DNA of 64,000 nt. It comes from Litoditis marina. Its lineage: Eukaryota > Nematoda > Chromadorea > Rhabditida > Rhabditidae. Position 1 is the first letter of the stretch; the number at the start of each line of letters is the position of its first letter. A program made the translations under genes and the position numbers. The notes beneath the pieces are model-generated. The model did no database searches. It was not told where the DNA came from and saw only the letters and a program-made list of their open reading frames with translations. Below, piece by piece: positions 1 through 11,925 of this stretch. The DNA lies in the NCBI GenBank assembly GCA_964036275.1, contig OZ038434.1, forward strand, positions 26,023,413 to 26,087,412, in the 5' to 3' direction.

Positions 1-1337
1 CGCTGGGGTTTTCCAAATTCCTGAAAAACTAAAATTTTGGTTCAAATGCGATTCACTTCCCATACATTTGGTACTCGTACTTCGTTTAAAAACCACTGTC
101 AAATGCCAGCAAATTCCGCTAACTAATCACTCATTGCAACAAGATCATGGAATTTTAAACCTTAAACGTCATTCGCCTCACCTATTCCATATAACCGGCG
201 TTGCTTAAATCGTGCAGGAGAGGCGGTCAAATTGTGTTCATAACGACACCTTTATTAGTCGTTTATGTGTTCAATACCAGACAGGGTTAGCGCGTGGTCC
301 TATTCCCGTGAATTTCTCCGAATAGTCAGGAAAATTTGAAAACGGACTTCTTTTGGCTATCTAACATCGGGAAATGTATTAATTTTGTTAGCAACCAGAT
401 AATGTTCAAGGTACTTTGATGGAAAATGGGTTCATTTTTGTAAGATAGTCACACCGCAGTGGTGTATGCGCGTGGTCAGCTTAGTTTGTTAGTATTCTAT
501 GATGAATAACTACGCATTCAAATTTATGAATACAACAACGGTCTTTTAGTAAATATCCAATCCCCAGGGACCATATTCGCAAATACGATGCGTAATATCA
601 CTGCTCAGCTTACAGTTTTCCTGGTATTTTTGAAGTTTTGAATGTTGATAAAGCTCATTTTTATTATAACTCATATATTTGGATTTCAGAGGTGTCATTG
701 GCCGAGGGAAGAAATCAGGGAATAAAGAAGGCAGTTGGATGTAACCTGCTGCTGCCAACTGACAGCTGATAGAGAAAGGAAATTTGTCTAAACAGGTACT
801 TTCGATTGATTTTTTCATGTGTTTCCATGGCATACTATGAAAGCTCAGTTATCTAGATGGAAAGATGTCTTTGAAAATCAGGTCCTTATTAAACTCGGTT
901 TTTGGCGTGCAGATTCTGAAAAGCAGGCAAAAACTTAGTGCGGACAACTAGGTTGCTGTCACCCAGATACTGACGCATGTGCGCAGTCTTAGCTATTTTA
1001 TCGAATATGTTCAAAGCAAACCAATCAAAGGTCAAAGGGTATCGGGCATGTGTTTCATGGTGTACAACTGATATTTCCGTTATGGTCCTCTTTTTTTCTG
1101 TGTTTACACACCAGTAACGTAACCTTCGACTATTGTTTGAAAGAAAAACATGTTTTCGTCGCATATCCTGCTAGAAAAATTGTTTGCTCGTGCTTCGAAT
1201 CACATAAACAGCGCCTTGTCAGCTCATATACAATGAGTCATGTGTGGTAATAAACTAGGATGTTCACCTTGGTGCCACCTTAGCAAATAGATTGAATTTA
1301 CATTTTTCCGTATATCTCATTCATTTCTATTTTCCAG
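1..1337. other. left-edge stretch, no confident exon
   Basis: I see no exon I can defend here. If the last-exon call at 1338 is right, part of this stretch is intron of that gene. Positions about 300-480 resemble a dispersed repeat: the text around 'cggacttctttt' and 'tgtatgcgcg' recurs near 24350-24430, and related 'actattcgga' text occurs near 3290, 25700 and 45160. Confidence 0.4.
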
Positions 1338-1421
1338 TGTCTGCGATATGCACGAGGACCCAGGAAGCAGATTTCGCCCTCGTCTGCTCTAGCTTCAGCT
1401 CCGTATCGGACGTCATTATGA
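1338..1421 (+). CDS. possible last exon of a gene entering from the left
   Basis: A good acceptor (ctattttccag) ends at 1337. It is followed by about 100 bases richer in G+C than the surroundings, then an AT-rich stretch of about 600 bases with a clean AATAAA at 2043. That layout is what a nematode terminal exon plus 3' UTR looks like. Read in the first frame, the exon gives about 27 residues starting C-L-R-Y-A-R-G-P-R and ending R-T-S-L before TGA at 1419-1421, which would be a basic tail with a C-terminal T-S-L. The third frame is also open and runs through a possible donor (CTG|GTGAAC) near 1430, so the frame is not settled. I recognise no family. Upstream exons are not visible, and splicing evidence would be needed to confirm it. 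Confidence 0.3.
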   Translation, partial: CLRYARGPRKQISPSSALASAPYRTSL

Positions 1422-2048
1422 TAATCACTGGTGAACTTTGTATTTTAGATACAACGAAAATGTGATTATTTATTTCAAAAACGACCTTGATAGTAGTTTT
1501 TCATCACATACATTCATTTATTTACACACCAATCGAACGTGGTGGAACGTTGTTTTATTGAGGGCACTTCTTATAAGGTCACAGTTGCAGTTATTTATTA
1601 ACTTAATTGAGGTGTTTAATTTAGCTGTATCATGTTTTTAAAGTTATATGTGATATACACTCTGTATATATATATATATATATGATATACTGTGATATAT
1701 ATGTGATAACCCCTTCTACTCGAGCTTAGTGATCATTTCCTTCACCTGAGAGATTCACTAACAGTCTAGCTCTCATGTGTTTAGATCTATTTGGAGGGTT
1801 TTCCGATGTTACAGCCAGTTTGTATATAGGTTTCGTATATCATGTATGTGTAGGCTACGCATTGTTGATCTCCCTATCTATACTTCGCAATCGCTCACCG
1901 GTAAGATGTATCCAATGATCTGTTCGGTAGTTGCACTAGATAGGTAGTATTTGTTTTGTTGAAAACCTGTTGTTATGTTGAATATGTCTTTTATTCATTG
2001 TTTGCGATTCTTCATGTTGTCTGTACTTTGTTTTGGAGAAACAATAAA
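1422..2048 (+). other. probable 3' UTR ending in AATAAA
   Basis: An AT-rich stretch with no open frame of note. It has a (TA)n run near 1663-1683 and a consensus polyadenylation hexamer AATAAA at 2043-2048, followed by a GT/T-rich downstream sequence. It would serve the exon ending at 1421 if that exon is real. Confidence 0.4.
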
Positions 2049-2725
2049 TGTTGTTCATCAAGTCGCTTTCGAACATTCAAATAGGTTGAAATTATGGGTT
2101 ATAAGCTATATGGGACAAAAGTAGCTTATGTGCGGCATAAAAGGGTTGTTATGCGCGGCGCGGCTACTTGCTGGCTGTTTGCGCGCAACTAACGGCGTTT
2201 TGCGAGCTAATAGCTAGCTAATAGCTGTTGGGCGCGATTAAGCGCCGCGCTTTTGCAAAGCGCGGCTATTCGCCTCCCGAACCCTGTGCAGAGTGCAGAA
2301 CAATTTAATCATCGGTTTTCAGACTACACTAATCTTGAAGGTCAAGTTTCTCACATCATACTGTTTTCAAACCACACACCTGGCTTTTGTGGGCAAAAAA
2401 AGTTGGTTCGAAATCAACAATATGGTGACCTCATTCAAAATCTAAAGTTGAGCTCAAAAAGCAAACTTTCTAATGGTGAATTTCTCCTTCTCTTTGTAGA
2501 GAAGTTCCTCACACTTTCAAGCTTTTGTTCATAATATCGCGCCCCGCCATATATTTGTTCCGAGTTCGAGCTCAAAAAAGAAATCTTCACAGTCAGCTGC
2601 ACAATATCGATGAGTCAGGCTCACGTCATATGAGTTCTAACTCAAAGTGATCTCTGTACTGTTGGTAGATCATGGAACAGCTGATCAGAAAACATTGAAC
2701 TATATTATCCTCTCGCCTCCTTCTA
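2049..2725. repeat. intergenic stretch with GC-palindromic and dispersed repeats
   Basis: Positions 2145-2275 carry repeated GCGCGGC/GCCGCGC words (for example 'gcgcggcta' twice), which look like the arms of a decayed inverted repeat. Positions 2285-2410 match 11375-11485 (shared text around 'cggttttcagactac', 'catactgtttt' and 'gggcaaaa'), so this is a dispersed repeat. No gene is seen. Confidence 0.5.
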
Positions 2726-5700
2726 CACACGACTCAAAGCGCAGGCTGCCGGCGGTTTGGCGGCAGGCTGCCGGCGGAGAAACCGCGGGAAACCGCGGCG
2801 TGCCGGCAGGCTGCCGCTTACCGCCGGCGGCCTGCCGGCAGGCTGCCGCCAAGCGGCGGTTAGTTGGCAGGCTGCCGGCAGCCTGCGCATATTGGGAAGA
2901 AATTTATTGAATTCAGGCTACAGTTTCATAAATGATGGCTTTATTTCAGTTTTTTAAAACAACGACAACAAACAATCGAAATAAGGTCTCTAACGGGAAT
3001 GAACAATAAACATAACGGTAAAATGAATGAAAAATAAATAAGCGTGAGTGAGAAAATGAGTGAGCTGAATACGTGAAACTATGTGGATATGTAAGCAGCT
3101 TTGAAAACTAGAATGTGGGCCTACCGGACATAAATCAATAATTTTAGAATTTGATAATTGTTCGACTGCGAGCCAGACTGATGAGGGCGCAGTAAGAGAG
3201 TCCTGTTCGAGTTCTAGGTGCCGTCGTTGGCGTATGCCCTGAAATAAATGTATAAATGAAATAAACATACTCCAGCAAGGTTGTCCGAATAGTCAGAAAA
3301 ATTCGAAAAACGGACTACTTTTTAGCGGAAAAGATGAAAATAGGTCTACTTTTGATGAAAAATCTTAAATTTTCACGTGTTTACATCTGAAAACGGATAT
3401 ATTTTCGTCGTTTAGTCACACCTCACTGTTGTATGGAAACAAAAGAAAACGAGTTTTCACAGCTGTCCAACTCTCACTGTGACAAATGCTTAGATGACGA
3501 TTGGCATAACTGAAACCCCAGATATAAATGGTCATATTCAGCCGGTCTCCTAATCTAATTGAAAGAGATAGAAGCGTGAGTTGAAAGTGGTTGTATGTCA
3601 GAAAGGAACCAGGACCCTGTTTTTCGAAAAGAGAGAAATACTGCGAAATTTTTAGTTTTGACTTGTCTGCGAGTGTAGCTAATGCTAAACAGGTTGCAGA
3701 AACACATAAACGCATGTATATACTCAGAATTATAGGTGCGAATATTACATAGAACATACCTCATATCCTGTTGATTGTGACCTTCTGCGGGTAGTATTTC
3801 TGAGAATCTTGTCTCCGTGATATCCGAGAATTGAAGCCGGCGGCTGGCATGCCTGAAAATGCAAACGTAAATAGTCTTGTTCAGCGTGCAATAAAGGAGA
3901 CAAAGGATACCTAGATATCGCGTATGTTTCGTGCCTCGACCAGATAACTCATGTCACAATAACATTTGGAAACATGCGAAGTAATGTCATCGAAATACGC
4001 GAAATGTCTTGATTTTCGGAGGAAAATATCAAATTTCCCCCGAATTAGGCGTTAAGGAAGCCGACTCGTTGCATTTTGTTGTGGCAATCCGGACAACGTT
4101 ACGAGTGTACGGTAAGAAAAAAAGCACTCAACTTTAATGAATCAATTATAGTTAATAAGAAAGAACCCTCCCCCCTTCTCCAACACTCCATGAAAACTGT
4201 TGACATTGTAAGATTCTGTTCTGGAGTCTACGGCCAAAAAATGTTATTAACTATGGATAAGCTCAGAAAATATCGTCATTCGTCAATGAAGTCAATGTTT
4301 TTAGAGCACAGTCGCAATTTGAGTTCCAAACAGTCAAGGTGATAAAGTTTACTTGTTAACATTTTTATTCTTTTTGACCAATTATTATCGATAATCGAAT
4401 TATCATGAAAACGTGAGAGGTGAGAAGTACACAAGACCAACTAACCTTCGTCAGATTATTAATTCCCTGCGCTCACGAGACAGGGAAATGATGATGCTGC
4501 AAAACTTCACCAACTGAGGGCGCCCATTTCTGTAGAAACAATAATCAGAAAATCTTCTCTTTAATCTTAAATCTTATTCTTTCTTTCTATTAACTTATTG
4601 GTACTGCTGATTCAATTTCCCCCTCCCCTTAGAACAGCAGAATTTAAAAAGGCCAAGCATAAGGCCATTCAAACTAAATTTCAATACATTTTGCTGGAAG
4701 AAGCAAAAGCTCGGCCACTGCAACCGAGCCTTTTTGAACAGTTCACTCAGTACCTGCTTCTCAGACGATTTTATAGTAGATACCCACCTCATTAACATTA
4801 ACTCCGGATATTGACGCTTGAAGCCGTCCCTCATAGCAGCGATTCATATATTTATCGTCCTCTCTGCTGAACTCAAGTAGCAAGTAATTGTCCCTGAAAT
4901 TTGCCAACAATCACCACATCACCTTTAGAGACTGGACTTAATTGAAATAAACTAATGAAGACGTGTTGCTTTTATAAAACAATCAAAGACAAAAAAGTGT
5001 TCGATGTGTCGTTCAATCGTCGTACGTATGGCGGCTTTTTTCAGTAAATTCTGCTCTGCGCATAACAAGTTGACTACACAAAAATATTTATTTCAAAATA
5101 ACTCAACCTACATAATCATGTGTGGTTTTCAAGAAGTAAATTTCAAAACTACGTGAAAAGCAGCCAAAAGCAAGCAGAGAAAACGACCACAAGTGCAAAC
5201 GCTTTCCAAAGTACATAATAAGCGACACACTACACTACAATAACGAAAATATTTCAGTTACACTTAAAAAAGACAACAAAAATACAAAAAATTATAATGA
5301 AAACGATTAAAATATCGGCAAATGAATACTACGACGTATAGTTAATTACGTTCAAGTTGTAAACCGCGGGCGTGATGACCGCATTGGTCGTTGGATTTAA
5401 ATCACGGCAGTGATAAGACTTCTCGCAGAATTGAACTCCTGATCGGATTGCGTGTTCATGTGAATAATCTGTGAAGCATCTTTGGTTTCACACAGAAGTA
5501 CTTCATCCTTTCACTTCGTAACTACATAGTCGTGCCAAGCTTTAAATTTATTTCACATAATAGATGGCTAAAAGCGTATCACATTCACTATCATAATCAT
5601 GAATTGTTATAATACACATGAATTTCGAATACACTGAACCATTCGAACACGAATCTCTTAGTTGCACGATTTAAGACCTTCTGTTTTTGATAACCATTTT

Positions 5701-6558
5701 TTCAGGTTACCTCGCAGGTAACCGGTAAGTAACTCAAAACCAAAAACCGGTTACCTGTTTTTCTAACGCAATTTGTGGCTTTGAGGAAACCTGCAAATTT
5801 GGTCACAAAAAATCGGTTAGGTTACCAAAAAACCGGTTACATATAGAATTCACCTGCGGAGGGCAAGTATTCCGCAGTCATTAAAATGTCTTATTGTGTG
5901 TGAATTCTATATCTAACCGAGTGTTTTGGTAATGGAACCTTGCTAACCAGTTTTCCAGGTTAGCTCAGTAAGTAACCGGTTGGTGACCTAAAGTGAAAAA
6001 CCGGTTACCTGTTTTTCTAACGCAAAGTATTGTGTTTACCGTTAGGTCGTACGGTGACCGAAATTGAGTCTTAGGTTACCTTAAGGTAACGAGAAAAAAA
6101 GGTGTACCACAAACCGGTTAGGTTACCTGTGCTCCTGGGTAATGTTCACCAACTAAGTAAGAAAAAAGCTGATGAGGAATTTGATCTAACGTTAGTAGAT
6201 AACCAAGTTGGTTACTTTGGTTAATTGGTTAAGTTTAGGCTTATGCCTAGACCCGAGATCGGTTAGCGAACATGTTACCGAACTGGCAGATATAACTCTT
6301 GCCAGATAACTAAGTGGTTACTTCGGTTATCTGGTTTGCTCTTGGATCATTATCTAGTTTGCACCCGGCAGGCTGCCGGCCTCCTGACAAATATCATTAT
6401 CTGGTTTGCACCCGGCAGCCTGCCGGCAGCCCGCCGGCGGGCTGCCGGCAAGCTGCCGAGCTCCTTAATTGCCAGCAGCCTGCCGGCAGGCCGCCGGCCG
6501 ATTGCCGGCAAGCTGCCGGGCTCCTTAATTGCCGGCAGCCTGCGCTTTGAGTCGTGTG
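2726..6558 (+). mobile_element. large TIR element, copy 1 (3.8 kb, TA duplications)
   Basis: Both ends carry the same inverted terminus, CACACGACTCAAAGCGCAG, flanked by TA on each side (TA at 2724-2725 and 6559-6560). The match continues inward into GC-rich subterminal repeats built from GCAGGCTGCCGGC words (about 2745-2890 and 6365-6545). A second copy lies inverted at 22071-26279. The interior is AT-rich, and I find no long reading frame or transposase motif. One stretch (about 3757-3855, minus strand) sits between an acceptor-like and a donor-like site, but its frame differs from that in copy 2. TA duplication and TIR structure fit a class II DNA element; the TA alone suggests but does not prove Tc1/mariner-type integration. 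Probably non-autonomous or decayed. Confidence 0.75.
5695..6310 (+). repeat. AACCGGTTACC-rich internal repeat with nested 72-bp foldback
   Basis: Dense repetition of the word AACCGGTTACC and its variants on both strands. Nested within it, 5841-5912 is a small inverted-repeat unit bounded by ATATAGAATTCAC and its reverse complement. The same arrangement is in copy 2 (about 22310-22960, inverted), so the nesting predates the copying. Weaker members of the AACCGGTTA family occur at 6725-6850 and 15405-15480. Confidence 0.65.
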
Positions 6559-7481
6559 TAAGCTTTAATTCTCTCTCTGACCACTCTTTTTTCAATTCGT
6601 ATTATCTGACTACAAAAAGATGAGCATGGATTGTGTGAGCTTTCTTAAACTCTACTCCGACGTTCAATCACCAACTTCTCCTTGCAGTAGTACAGTAAGG
6701 TGAACTCTACGAGTAAACGTATTTTTTGGTAACCTAACCGATTTTGATAACCTTTTTTCTTGGTTACCTCGGTAGGTAACCGGTTGGTGACCTCAAATGA
6801 GAGCCGGTTATCCGATTATCCAACGAAAAGTGTGGCTTTTTACCGTGAGGTTTCTACCAATACGGTTGAAGAGAGACAAACTGTTATCTTGGTTCCACCC
6901 TATGTAGACCGATCGATAATCATGTTTCGCATGGGCAGAGAAACAACACCAGTTCTATTGCATACACGTAAGCGAATTCTAATCAGATTAATGAGTAAAA
7001 TCAGCAACAACTTAGAACACTTAAGACGAAACCCAGTTCCGGTTTCTCCCAATGTAGATAAGTACTTATTAAGTAGCGCTGAAACACTCCAGTGATTTGA
7101 AGTTAAGTCGCACAAACTATAGAAGATTAATGTTTCCCCGCATTGTTTACTTAGACTAAACGAAAATAAATGAACGAGATACATTCTGGGATTTCAAGAC
7201 TTAGCGATCACGTATTTGCTCTATATAAATGCAAAACATGTTTGGATTAGAATATCCACTTCCATTTCTATTCACGGAAATGATCTAAGTTTCACAGAAC
7301 AATAATTTACGCCTACAGTATCTCTACTTTGATCTCGCACTTTAGGGCTAGAGATTAGATAGAAGCTCTGTGGAACCGGATCAAACTACAACAACTACTA
7401 CTTCTTATAGGCAAGATTCACATTTATTCCACGAAAAAAGCACTTATCATTCGCAAATTTCCTTCACGAAGTATATATATA

Positions 7482-7716
7482 TATAGTTCACGCCATCCCT
7501 ACTGAGACTCCTACAGTACCCTCACAATCATTCCAAAGGCTGTTATGAAGCTGAAAATGGATTCCATGGAAAATGCTCTCGTATATTTACTCCACCTGAG
7601 AAGTAGAATGAGGTACGGAAATTCTCAACTTCTCCGATCAAAAGTAAGTGAGCAGAACGGTTTTGAATTTTCTAAATCCTACTGCAGGAGTCTCAATAGG
7701 AATGGAAAAGACTATA
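7482..7716 (+). mobile_element. 235-bp TATAG...CTATA MITE, copy 1
   Basis: It starts TATAGTTCAC and ends GACTATA, with inverted termini containing CCTACTGAGACTCCTACAGT. Further copies lie at 11691-11925, 20466-20699 and 49122-49356. This copy is in the opposite orientation to the others. The TA at the tips suggests TA target duplication. A short open frame across it is also partly present in other copies but is broken in the 20466 copy, so I do not call it a gene. Confidence 0.75.
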
Positions 7717-7960
7717 CGAATCGACGGTGTAAAGCTACACTTTATGTTCTTTTCAACCATACTTCTGCAACTTACTTCATTTTGACGCTACTTTTAAAGC
7801 GCGCTTAAACTTGTACGAGTATCGAAAGCGCTACTGCATTTCTTCACGCTTTCCATAACAAACTCACGTGAAACACGTTTACGTGGAAAAGTTTTGTTGA
7901 CATCTAAGTTTACTGATGGCATCACCCCGGAAGAACAACATTGAAACGTAATCTTCTCGC

Positions 7961-8330
7961 CTCCTAAACTCAAATTCAAAACATGTTCTTGAAACCATCA
8001 AAAATTGCACACCACGCGTGGCTCAACACTTCTCATCCTAAGATTATTTTCGAATCCGCTTTCTTTTGATAAGAAAGGCATTGTGACACCAATCTTTTTA
8101 TGAAACAAAAAAGTAAGAAACTAGAACAGCAGTCATAAACCATAATCTTCAAGCAGTACGAGAGAGTACATGTTTCCATCGTTAGATTGAATTGTTCTCT
8201 GACGTAATTCAGGATCTATGTCAGTTTAGAAAACGGTGGCAGTTCAAACCATACTCCTTTTCACCCATATGTGGGAGGCCACAGTACCCAACCATATTCT
8301 CGTGTTGATAAATTCAGACAACATTCATTT
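7961..8330 (+). repeat. direct duplication, first copy (second at 9882-10235)
   Basis: Shared text in the same order includes 'catgttcttgaaa', 'caaaaattgca', 'gacgtaattca', 'acccatatgtgg' and 'ttttcgtgttgat' or close variants. The two copies are about 1.9 kb apart in direct orientation and clearly diverged. A third fragment lies at about 16290-16400. Confidence 0.6.
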
Positions 8331-9881
8331 ACCATAATCCCGTGGCTTTTCGGTTCAAGTTCGTGAATATCGGGATTTCTCGAATCAAAACACAACAGTG
8401 GTCCTTCCGGTCCCTTGGTTCTTCCCCAATATGAAGACTGAGGGAAAGTCAAAAAATTTGGGAAAACATTTTCTGTGAATATTTGTGTACTGCATGAACT
8501 TACTTTTTCGTTCACTTTTCAAAATTCGTTTACTTCTCTAAATTCGTGCGAAATTTTCGTTTACTCTCCAAAATAGTTGCCAAAACAGTTAGGTTAGGTT
8601 TCTTCAGAATTTGTCCTCATCTTCAATTGAAACACGTCATAAAACGTGATCTCCATTCTGGTTCAAAACTTGGTCCACGGGGTGTGAAAGTACACCAAAA
8701 CAGAGGGTTGAGCTTCTTAGAAAAATAAGGACTACAAACGCGAGACCAACTTAATTTTCCAGGAAAATTGGTCATAGTTGTTTACCAAAATGATGTATAT
8801 TACGTCTGGAATTGTGGAAATTGGTGTTTGATATCAGAACATTAAAATCCGGTTCTCCTAAAGACTTTCTACGAATTCTTCGAACGTTTTGGCAGTATCC
8901 ACATGATGTTATTCGATGCTGAGGTGGTTTTTGCTTACGTGGCTGTAAAATCGGCTGCAAATTAGAAGAGCGAGCTGAAATCAACATTTCTCTAACAAAG
9001 ACCGAAAGTGGAGTAAGAGTGTGTAGACCAATGATACGCAGATGCAATGGCTTAGCCGAAGCTTTACAAAATGTTTCATGTACAACGGTTTTATGGAACC
9101 TATAGACTGTTAGTGAAACAGTCCCGTTTCCATCCCTAACTTGTCCTACACATACAAGCGTAATCAGTCGAGGTGGCCCGCTCGGTGGTACAGAAGGAAC
9201 AGAAACCTAATTAAGTTCGTACTTCAGTTTAGAACTTTGAAGAAAATACTATTGCAATAGTGCAGTGAAGGAATAGTGTTTGAAGGGACACCTCATGTTA
9301 GCTCTCAAACATCACTCGGTTTGACCTGCTGGGTTTGTAGTTTGATCTCTAGCGCTTTGGTCGTTGTAGTGGCGGCTACGTATGCAGATGATATCATACT
9401 AGGAGTAAATTGAATTGTCACGTAAAGTTAGCATTATAATAAAGCATCGTATACTTTGTCATTGCACGTTCCCGAGTTCTGCTGTGCTCAAAATGTTTCA
9501 CGTGACAGTGTACAACTCGTGAGACTGAATAAACTCAGGTGTCGACACCCCCATAATTTTCTTTCGAGAAATTTATGCAAACTGAAGAACAGCGATCAAC
9601 GTCGTACGTCTAGCCTTCTAACCCCAAATACAAAACATGTTCTTCAGTGCATCAGAAAATTTCCTGAGCATGACGGAAATACTCTTTTCGTGAAATCGGA
9701 CAGAATCCTATATCTTTTACCATGACAGACATGCTCGACACTAATCATTCATAATGAAGAAAAATCTGCAAACAGAGAACGTCTTTTAGTTTGGAGAATC
9801 ACGTTTTTTGCGTTGTTATAATCTCCACGCTATACTGAGAAATATTTTGCGTTGCTTGCTTGGTTTTTTATTTGCTTTTTG

Positions 9882-10235
9882 GACTCAATTCGCAGCATTT
9901 TATTCAACTACATGCTCTTGAAATGATCAAAAATTGCAGTACGCACGCCTGAAAACTACTAATCCTAGAATTTTTTAATGAAGTCCGCTCTATTTCGATG
10001 TGAAACGCATTGGAACACTAATCTTTTTGAAGAACAGAAAAATCATAAATTTGAACAAAAGTCATAATCCATAATCTCTGAGAAATACGAGAATGTACGT
10101 TGCAATCGCTTCATTTGTTCGTTTTTTGACGTAATTCATGATTTTCGGATTAAAAAACTTTTTCGTAACCCATATGTGGAAAACTGCAGTATTCAGCAAA
10201 ATTTTCGTGTTGATCAAACTATATAACTTTTGTAC
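9882..10235 (+). repeat. direct duplication, second copy
   Basis: Diverged partner of 7961-8330; it ends just downstream of the 3' end of peptide gene A. Confidence 0.6.
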
Positions 10236-10285
10236 AGTCATGCTGTGTTTTTAGAGAATACAGGAACAGTAACTGATTTTGAACT

Positions 10286-10291
10286 TTTATT
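10286..10291 (-). terminator. polyadenylation signal of peptide gene A
   Basis: AATAAA on the minus strand, about 200 bases after the stop codon. The surrounding 3' UTR text ('ggtatattaccag', 'tgtacatatt') is shared with the region downstream of D (about 20190-20260) and with 40215-40375 downstream of E. Confidence 0.6.
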
Positions 10292-10489
10292 GATCAATTT
10301 ATCACATATTTACAGAAATAAAGCTGGTAATATACCAATCGAAATGACACCAATATGTACAACAATAGCTAGGCATCACATATCGTCAAATACACAATAA
10401 TCATAACAAGTATAGGGTGGGACCAAATTTGGGTCACATTATTAATTTTGTAGTGTGATCGAAGCACACCGTGATCAAACTACAAATAG

Positions 10490-11124
10490 TCAGACAAGGT
10501 TCATTCTGAACTTCGGCAGAAAGAAGTGTTCGTTGAACTTCTGATATTGTTTTGGATCGGCTGGTTTCAACAGCTCCGACTGAATTGGAAATCGATCATC
10601 GTTGAATGGAGAATACTTCAGAAAAGAGCACTGGGTGGGCGAGAAAAAACAGAATCGGTCGAAACCTCGGACTCTGGAAAAAATAGATGAATAGATAGTT
10701 AAAGTAGATCCCCATTTTTTTACATTATTGTGTAATCAACGAAACGTGAAAGTTAAACTTGGAAACTAAGAAAAGTAGTTTCATTACGGTTTTAGTGACT
10801 AGTGTATGTGGAACAGTAATATTGGGACGGACCCTCTTAGATAAGAGTTGTCTTACCTGTTTTCCTAACCAATACGTTGCTTATGTTTAAAAGGTATAAT
10901 TTTTTTTTCAACTTCTTTATATCACGTATATGAAACCCCCACAAGAATTGATCATAACTAGTTCAACAGATCTTAAATGATTTCTCATGAGAACATCTCA
11001 TGAGTACCAATGAGTTTCCAAGACAAACTCACTTGTGATGATGTTTCCTGATTTTGTGCCAAACGATGGCTCCCGCGCAATTTACTGCGAGAAGAATAAG
11101 AAGAAGTTGCATGATGACTCTCAT
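10490..11124 (-). CDS. peptide gene A: secreted allatostatin-C-like ring peptide precursor
   Basis: Two exons: 11124-11033 (donor GTGAGT) and 10673-10490 (acceptor TTTTTCCAG). They join in phase 2, giving about 91 residues. Residues 1-19 form a signal peptide (start M-R-V-I-M-Q, then a Leu-rich core to C-A-G-A). A basic segment I-V-W-H-K-I-R-K-H-H-H-K follows. Exon 2 begins V-R-G-F-D-R-F and holds the only two cysteines of the mature part, C-F-F-S-P-T-Q-C-S-F. The C-terminus is K-F-N-E-H-F-F-L-P-K-F-R-M-N-L-V. I chose the start because paralogs B, C and E begin there too, although the frame is open further upstream. An acceptor-like CAACCAG lies two bases before the ATG. The Cys-x6-Cys ring with F at +2 and P at +4 matches arthropod allatostatin C, so a secreted neuropeptide or hormone is the best guess. 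The family assignment is inference; the gene structure is directly seen. Confidence 0.8.
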
Positions 11125-11170
11125 ATTTCTGGTTGAGATAATGATAATAATCGATATTATTATTATTATT

Positions 11171-11306
11171 TCTGGTCGAGAGGGGAGTTGGTGCTCACCG
11201 AATGAGCTGTACAATGGTTTATGAGGTGGTGGCGGCAGTCTATAAGGAGAAGGGGTTGAACCTCGGAAGCCGCTTCAACAGTTAAGGACTATAAACTAGG
11301 GATAAG
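11171..11306 (-). promoter_or_regulatory. conserved upstream block of gene A
   Basis: About 130 bases directly upstream of the start are strongly conserved with the same positions in B (15070-15196) and E (38061-38197). Shared words, in minus-strand order, are GGCTTCCGAGG, TCAACCCCTTCTC, CTTATAGAC, GCCGCCACCACCTCA, AACCATTGTACAGCTC and GGTGAGCACCAA. The CTTATAGAC word could act as a TATA-like element. A and E also share an insertion of AAT/ATT triplets with ATCGAT in the middle, just before the ATG, which B lacks. Confidence 0.55.
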
Positions 11307-11690
11307 AAGGATTTGGCGGAGATAGGCTAAGCGAGAGAAAAGTGTTTAGCAGACTAGGCTTACGCAAGTAATCGCAGAGTTCGGAACAATTTATTCAGCC
11401 GTTTTCAGACTACCCCAATCACAAGAGTAAAGGTGCCACGTCATACTGTTTTCGAACCATTCAACTGGTTTTGGGGGCAAAATGTTAAAGGCACCGTTTG
11501 TTTACAACCTGAACAACCAAAACTAATTGGCAAGTGGCTGAATGGTAATCCTGAGAGATTAAACTGATGTGTTAGTTTTGCGAGTAGAATGGGATGAACG
11601 TGTCAGGATATTTGAGCATGCATACTTGTACACACTTGTAGCGTTTGTGCGGAGAGTCATGTTTCTGTTGTAGTTTTTTTCTCGATTCCG

Positions 11691-11925
11691 TATAGTCTTT
11701 TCCATTCCTACTGAGACTCCCACAGTAGGATTTCGAAACTTCCAAGCCGTTTTGCTCACTTACTTTTGATCGGAGAAGTTGAGAATTTCCGTACCTCATT
11801 CTACTTCTCAGGTGGAGTAAATATACGAGAGCATTTTCCATGGAATCCATTTTCAGCTTCATAACAGCCTTTGGAAAGTTTGTAAGGTTACTGTAGGAGT
11901 CTCAGTAGGAATGGTGAAAACTATA
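11691..11925 (+). mobile_element. 235-bp TATAG...CTATA MITE, copy 2
   Basis: Starts TATAGTCTTTTCC and ends AAAACTATA; termini are inverted copies of CCATTCCTACTGAGACTC. Same family as 7482-7716, and closer in sequence to 49122-49356. Confidence 0.8.

Larger units (their letters stand above)
6559..10285. other. gene-free repeat stretch between element 1 and peptide gene A
   Basis: It holds an AACCGGTTA-family remnant (6725-6850), a dispersed repeat (about 7005-7200, recurring near 12420-12600, 12915-13060 and inverted near 30440-30620), a 235-bp MITE (7482-7716), and a direct duplication (7961-8330 with 9882-10235). An inverted copy of a dispersed repeat lies at about 9565-9710. No exon is supported. 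Confidence 0.6.

Noticed and set aside
3416..3757. About 113-codon frame present in both large elements (copy 2 at 25241-25588)
   Set aside because: The copies are near-identical in DNA, so a shared frame is expected. An indel makes the N-terminal parts differ in frame, which argues against constraint.
7545..7808. Frame beginning M-K-L-K-M-D-S-M-E-N, repeated near 11862 on the other strand
   Set aside because: It is the interior of the 235-bp MITE; the copies at 20466 and 49122 do not keep it.
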